Source of the DNA: JAYPHU01 sp038127535
GTDB taxonomy: Bacteria; Pseudomonadota; Alphaproteobacteria; Rhodospirillales; UBA2165
DNA: 64,000 nt
Direction of reading: 5' to 3'
NCBI GenBank assembly: GCA_038127535.1
Contig: JAYPHU010000002.1
Location: forward strand, 1-64,000
The position numbers and the translations under genes are program-made. The notes below the pieces were generated by a model. That model was not told the DNA's origin. It was given only the letters and a program-made list of their open reading frames with translations, and did no database searches. Shown one piece after another: positions 62,525 through 64,000 of this stretch; positions within the stretch are counted from its first letter, which is position 1; each line of letters opens with the position of its first letter.

Positions 62525-63610
62525 GTGTCAAATTTGCAAATGGTCGGATGCGACCTTCATTATCATGCCGATGCTCCGGCATTCGAAAAAAATCCGACGA
62601 CTATCGAATCCCAGACGCCAAGGCCGGTGTCCGTGAACGGCAAACGGATGAAGGTCATCGATATGCACGCTCATTGCCAACTGTCCAACGTCTGGCCGAT
62701 GGTGGAGGGGCGCGAGGAGCTAAAGGGGGGCAATCCTTACGAGGGGCAGCTCAAGGAAGTCGAGGATATCCAGGTGCGTTTACGACATATGGATGAGATG
62801 GGAACCGATATGGAGGTTCTCAGCATCGGCACCGAGCAGCACTTTCCCTGGGCCGAGTATGAGCTTGCCCGCGACATAGCCAGACTGCAGAACGAGAGCC
62901 TTACCGAGGTTTGCGCCGCTAATCCGGAACGCTTTGTACCCCTTGGCGTGGTATCGTTACAGCATCCCTTTCTCGCGGCGGAGCAGTTGGAAGAGTCTGT
63001 GACGAAATTGGGCCACCGGGGCTGCATGATCACGGGCAATATCCTGGGTCAGGAATTGTCAGACAGAAAGTTCCACCCCTTCTGGGCCAAGGCCGAGGAA
63101 CTGGACATCGTTGTCTTTATTCATCCCCGGGTTCCAAAAATGGGTAATCCCAGACTCCTGGGAAGAGGATTTCTCTCCAACATGATCGGCAATCCACTTG
63201 AAACGGCCACAGCCCTCGCCCATCTCATTTACGAGGGGACCCTCGACCGCTTCCCTGGTCTGAAGATCGCCGCAGCCCATGGTGGAGGATACCTGCCGTC
63301 CTATATCGGTCGCTTCGACCACGGTCACAATAGCGAGGACCGTGGCGGTCGGGGCCTGGAGAAGAAAAAGCCCAGCGAGTATATCCGCAACCTCTACTTT
63401 GATACCTTGGTATACGGGACCCAAAACCTAGCTCACCTGATTAAGGAAGTAGGCGTCTCCCAACTGATGCTCGGAACGGATCACAATTTCGGCATGACCA
63501 ACCGCAACGCCGTTGCCCATCTCTTGAGCGTCGAGGGGCTGAGCGAGGCAGACATCGAAAGTATCATGAACGGGACGGCCAAAAGGTTATTTAGGATCGA
63601 TGATACCTAG
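62525..63610 (+). CDS. ACMSD-like amidohydrolase / decarboxylase
   Basis: A 361-aa member of the Amidohydro_2 family related to ACMSD and LigW/gamma-resorcylate decarboxylases. VIDMHAHCQLSNVW (residues ~45-58) has the HxH metal site. VFIHPRVPKMGNPRLLG, KIAAAHGGGYLPSYIGRFDH and LMLGTDHNFG complete the metal and catalytic set (His, His, Asp). The start GTG 62525 is preceded by agggag at long spacing. Met42 (62648) begins directly at KVIDMHAH and is an alternative start. The family decarboxylates aromatic or semialdehyde acids or hydrolyses related rings. Confidence 0.86.
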   Translation: MSNLQMVGCDLHYHADAPAFEKNPTTIESQTPRPVSVNGKRMKVIDMHAHCQLSNVWPMVEGREELKGGNPYEGQLKEVEDIQVRLRHMDEMGTDMEVLSIGTEQHFPWAEYELARDIARLQNESLTEVCAANPERFVPLGVVSLQHPFLAAEQLEESVTKLGHRGCMITGNILGQELSDRKFHPFWAKAEELDIVVFIHPRVPKMGNPRLLGRGFLSNMIGNPLETATALAHLIYEGTLDRFPGLKIAAAHGGGYLPSYIGRFDHGHNSEDRGGRGLEKKKPSEYIRNLYFDTLVYGTQNLAHLIKEVGVSQLMLGTDHNFGMTNRNAVAHLLSVEGLSEADIESIMNGTAKRLFRIDDT

Positions 63611-63650
63611 AGTTTCTTAGTGACATTCAGTCATCCCACCCACCGGCTAT

Positions 63651-64000
63651 TCACTCATCAGGATTGGGCTCTGGGAACTCCTCTGGCCAGTTCTCCAGGA
63701 CGAATTCCAAATAGCGCTTCAGGTTGTCAGTATTTAGACGCGATGATGATTTGATCTTATCGACCTCTTCGACCGGCTCCAAGGGAATGCGCAGTGAATC
63801 CATGTAGCGGTTGCGGAAATTGAAAAGGCCACAAATCATGGTGAGTTCGACAATCTCCTGTTCATCGAAGATTTCTTTCACTTGTTCAAATACGTCATCA
63901 CGGCTTCTTGCTGTGTTTTTTGTCACATGTTCCGCCCAAAGAACGGCGGCCTTCTCCCGCGCGTTTAAGAGGGCGGAATCCATATATTCGTCCGAGCCTA
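63651..64000 (-). CDS. AhpD/carboxymuconolactone decarboxylase-like protein (5' end outside window)
   Basis: The visible ~115 C-terminal residues, starting inside LGSDEYMDSALLNAREKAAVLWAE, then DEQEIVELTMICGLFNFRNRYMD, belong to a CMD/AhpD-like all-helical domain. The CxxC pair, if any, lies beyond the right edge. The frame is open to the edge, so the gene extends there. Its closeness to GMC and ACMSD genes suggests a role in aromatic or peroxide metabolism. Confidence 0.75.
   Translation of the reverse strand, partial: GSDEYMDSALLNAREKAAVLWAEHVTKNTARSRDDVFEQVKEIFDEQEIVELTMICGLFNFRNRYMDSLRIPLEPVEEVDKIKSSSRLNTDNLKRYLEFVLENWPEEFPEPNPDE

Overview
This looks like a chromosomal segment of a free-living or host-associated alphaproteobacterium. 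The inference rests on moderate-to-high GC, tightly packed operons with 4-bp ATGA/GTGA overlaps, a protocatechuate 4,5-cleavage gene (ligJ type), BKACE/DUF849, AbrB-type and EamA transporters, TPR-sulfotransferase and type I secretion genes. A 100-N run at 18622-18721 shows that the sequence is a draft scaffold, probably a metagenome bin. No rRNA, tRNA, CRISPR array or intact insertion sequence was seen. About fourteen genes are broken or reduced to fragments, so this part of the genome is losing accessory functions.

Layout. 1-17 kb is a surface-glycan locus: four overlapping glycosyltransferases on the minus strand, then a GT9 transferase, a further glycosyltransferase, a polytopic membrane protein, two SAM methyltransferases and three asparagine-synthase-like amidotransferases (asnB paralogues), with a decayed sodium:solute symporter between the last two. 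17-23 kb holds a PilZ-like protein, a small DUF3467-like protein and a minus-strand operon of type I secretion ABC protein, HlyD adaptor, 2OG-Fe(II) oxygenase (pseudogene) and TPR-sulfotransferase (pseudogene). 23-25 kb carries a DCC thiol protein with an exported glutathione peroxidase.

25-46 kb is small-molecule metabolism and transport: DMT permeases, a 3-hydroxyisobutyrate-dehydrogenase-like enzyme beside a BKACE enzyme, SDRs, VOC proteins, AbrB, a CobW-type metallochaperone, a lone molybdenum hydroxylase large subunit, a luciferase-like monooxygenase, an alpha/beta hydrolase and an AEC carrier. The most striking gene is at 37735-38832. It is an AhpD-like peroxidase whose reading frame is interrupted only by a UGA exactly at the second cysteine of the CxxC motif (CxxU), followed by a plausible bacterial SECIS hairpin, so it is probably a selenoprotein.

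46-64 kb is an aromatic catabolism region. A 3-hydroxybenzoate 4-monooxygenase-like flavoprotein would make protocatechuate. A LigB-like extradiol dioxygenase, LigJ (4-oxalomesaconate hydratase) and an HpcH/HpaI aldolase would then act on the ring-cleavage products. A MarR regulator is divergent from the monooxygenase, with a repeated operator-like sequence between them, and a YghU-type glutathione transferase and an atypical SDR lie downstream. A GMC oxidoreductase, an ACMSD-like amidohydrolase and a partial AhpD/CMD protein end the window. Decayed genes here include an APC permease, a VOC protein, a RidA copy, an IS1595-type transposase tail and two genes carrying single nonsense codons.
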